In this document: positions 7,021 through 8,201 of the stretch, piece by piece
How the letters are laid out: the number at the start of each line of letters is the position of its first letter
Numbering within the stretch: position 1 is the first letter of the stretch
DNA from: Bacillota bacterium
GTDB taxonomy: Bacteria; Bacillota; Clostridia; Peptostreptococcales; Anaerovoracaceae
Reading direction: 5' to 3'
Assembly (NCBI GenBank): GCA_029266295.1
Contig: JAQSXD010000157.1
Coordinates: forward strand, 1-8,201
DNA length: 8,201 nucleotides
Translations under genes and position numbers: made by a program
Notes under the pieces: model-generated
The model's input: the letters and a program-made list of their open reading frames with translations, nothing else
What the model was told of the DNA's origin: nothing
Databases searched by the model: none

Positions 7021-7836
7021 ATGGTAGACATAAACAAAAAAGAGTTCAGGCAGTTTGCCGATTACATAAAGGCTAACTTTGGCATTTATTTTAAAGACGA
7101 GAAAAAAACACTGATTGAGGGAAGGCTCGGTCATAAGTTAGCCACCTTGAATTTTGCCAGTCTCACAGAATATATGAATTATGTGCGAGCAGACAAAACC
7201 GGTCAAGCTATGGCTGACATGCTGGACAGGATCACCACAAACCACACGTTCTTTCTGAGAGAACCTGAGCATTTTTACTATTTTAGAGATGTGGTGCTGC
7301 CTTACCTTATACAGACGGTGAAGGATCGGGATTTGCGCATTTGGAGTGCCGCCTGTTCCTCAGGAGAAGAGCCATATACGCTGGCAATGATCCTCGACGA
7401 ATATTTTGGAGCCGAAAAAGCAGGATGGGATACGAAAATACTTGCGACAGATCTTTCGCAGGGCATCCTTACTGCTGCCCGTGCAGGAATCTACAGCAAG
7501 GATAAGATCGTTGACCTTCCTGAAAGCTGGAAAAGGCGTAATTTCCGCACAACGGAAGACGACCGCTATCTACTCACTGAAAAAATCAGGAATGAGGTGA
7601 TTTTTAGTAAACTCAACCTGATGGATGAAACCTTTCCGTTTAAGAGAAAGATGCATGTCATATTTTGCCGCAATGTTATGATCTATTTTGATAATGATAC
7701 CAAGGACAGGTTGGCGGAGAGGCTCTATGACGCTACAGAACCGGGGGGATTCTTGTTTATTGGGCATTCGGAGAGCCTGAACCGTGAAAAAATGCGGTAC
7801 AGGTATGTGATGCCCGCGGTCTACCGGAAAGAGTAA
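7021..7836 (+). CDS. cheR: Chemotaxis protein methyltransferase CheR
   Basis: This 271-aa protein has the usual CheR length and two-domain layout. The N-terminal helical domain (about 1-70) contains FADYIKANFGIYF and EGRLGHKL. The C-terminal Rossmann methyltransferase has TTNHTFFLRE (72-81), SAM motif I as IWSAACSSGEEPYTLAM (from residue 107), an ATDLSQGIL acidic loop for the ribose, FCRNVMIYFD (215-224) and GGFLFIGHSES near the end. It transfers methyl groups from S-adenosylmethionine to glutamates of chemoreceptors, which raises kinase activity during adaptation. There is no C-terminal TPR or receptor-tethering extension. The start is ATG 7021 with GGAG at 7011-7014. An overlapping ATG at 7017 is out of frame. 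The gene is 12 bases after cheW and 13 bases before cheD, consistent with one transcript. Confidence 0.97.
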   Translation: MVDINKKEFRQFADYIKANFGIYFKDEKKTLIEGRLGHKLATLNFASLTEYMNYVRADKTGQAMADMLDRITTNHTFFLREPEHFYYFRDVVLPYLIQTVKDRDLRIWSAACSSGEEPYTLAMILDEYFGAEKAGWDTKILATDLSQGILTAARAGIYSKDKIVDLPESWKRRNFRTTEDDRYLLTEKIRNEVIFSKLNLMDETFPFKRKMHVIFCRNVMIYFDNDTKDRLAERLYDATEPGGFLFIGHSESLNREKMRYRYVMPAVYRKE

Positions 7837-7849
7837 GAGGATGACCTGA

Positions 7850-8201
7850 ATGGAATATATCGTGAAGATGGGAGAATATGCCGTGACCAACGGTGAGGAG
7901 GATATCATACGAACCTTCGCACTTGCATCCTGTGTGGCTGTCACCGTATACAGTCCCGCGAAAAAGGCGGCAGGGATGATCCATGTGGTTCTGCCTTCGC
8001 CCTTTGATGAGAGCGATGAAGCGGATCGTCCCGGTTATTTTGCCGAAACGGGCATCCCTTTGCTGATCGACGCGATGTACAGAACCTATGGCTGCAAAAG
8101 GGAGGAACTTCAGATTCAAATGTATGGAGGAGCAGAATCCATGACAGGCACAGAAGTGTACTTTGTAGGTAAAAAAAACATAAACGCTGCAGATCGGAAG
8201 A
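7850..8201 (+). CDS. cheD: Chemoreceptor glutamine deamidase CheD, 3' end missing
   Basis: A frame from ATG 7850 stays open to the right edge and gives 117 residues of an expected 155-165. It begins MEYIVKMGEYAV. The catalytic Cys28 lies in ALASCVAVTVYSP, where the family usually has GSC, and His45 lies in AAGMIHVVLP. Later matches are PGYFAETGIPLLIDAM, MYGGAESM and VGKKNI, all typical of CheD. CheD converts receptor glutamines to glutamates; in Bacillus it also partners CheC, a CheY-P phosphatase. An AGAGG (7836-7840) lies 9 bases upstream, overlapping the last base of the cheR stop codon, so it is part of the che operon. The last codons (8191-8201) coincide with an adapter-like sequence and may be unreliable. 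The run of eight A at 8171-8178 keeps the family-consistent frame. Confidence 0.92.
   Translation, partial: MEYIVKMGEYAVTNGEEDIIRTFALASCVAVTVYSPAKKAAGMIHVVLPSPFDESDEADRPGYFAETGIPLLIDAMYRTYGCKREELQIQMYGGAESMTGTEVYFVGKKNINAADRK

Noticed and set aside
7406..7600. 64-aa + strand frame inside cheR
   Set aside because: It is a shifted frame inside a well-conserved cheR region, with no ribosome binding site or recognisable domain.
8171..8178. Run of eight A in cheD as a possible frameshift site
   Set aside because: The frame before and after it matches CheD (VGKKNI), so no shift is needed.

Overview
The window looks like part of a genome from the class Clostridia (phylum Bacillota). This is inferred from strong AGGAGG-type ribosome binding sites, Firmicutes-style intrinsic terminators, a large LuxR-type ATPase regulator of a kind common in anaerobic Clostridia, and a CheA whose second domain resembles the clostridial variant. 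Nothing seen allows a call at genus level. All genes lie on the + strand, and both ends cut through a gene (an M20 peptidase on the left, cheD on the right).

Region 1 (1-1638) holds the 3' part of a PepT-like M20 metallopeptidase gene. A small stand-alone C39-like (papain-fold) cysteine protease gene follows 8 bases later. A clear rho-independent terminator closes this unit. Region 2 (1639-4330) holds a short AT-rich promoter region with three 10-bp tandem repeats, then a monocistronic 818-aa LAL/MalT-type transcriptional activator (P-loop ATPase, helical middle, LuxR helix-turn-helix), then a second intrinsic terminator.

Region 3 (4331-8201) is a chemotaxis signalling operon, cheA-cheW-cheR-cheD, with gaps of 37, 12 and 13 bases. 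CheA is the histidine kinase, CheW couples it to receptors, CheR methylates receptor glutamates, and CheD deamidates receptor glutamines. CheR and CheD tune the receptors and CheA/CheW read them out. CheB, CheC, CheY, receptors and flagellar genes are not in the window and may lie downstream. The cheA leader carries a perfect 19-bp palindrome that could be an operator or an RNA hairpin.

I see no RNA genes, mobile elements, CRISPR arrays or clear novel system. The most useful oddities are the regulatory repeats before the LAL gene, the palindrome before cheA, the LAL gene beside a che operon, and the last 11 bases, which match the start of a common Illumina adapter and may be artefactual.
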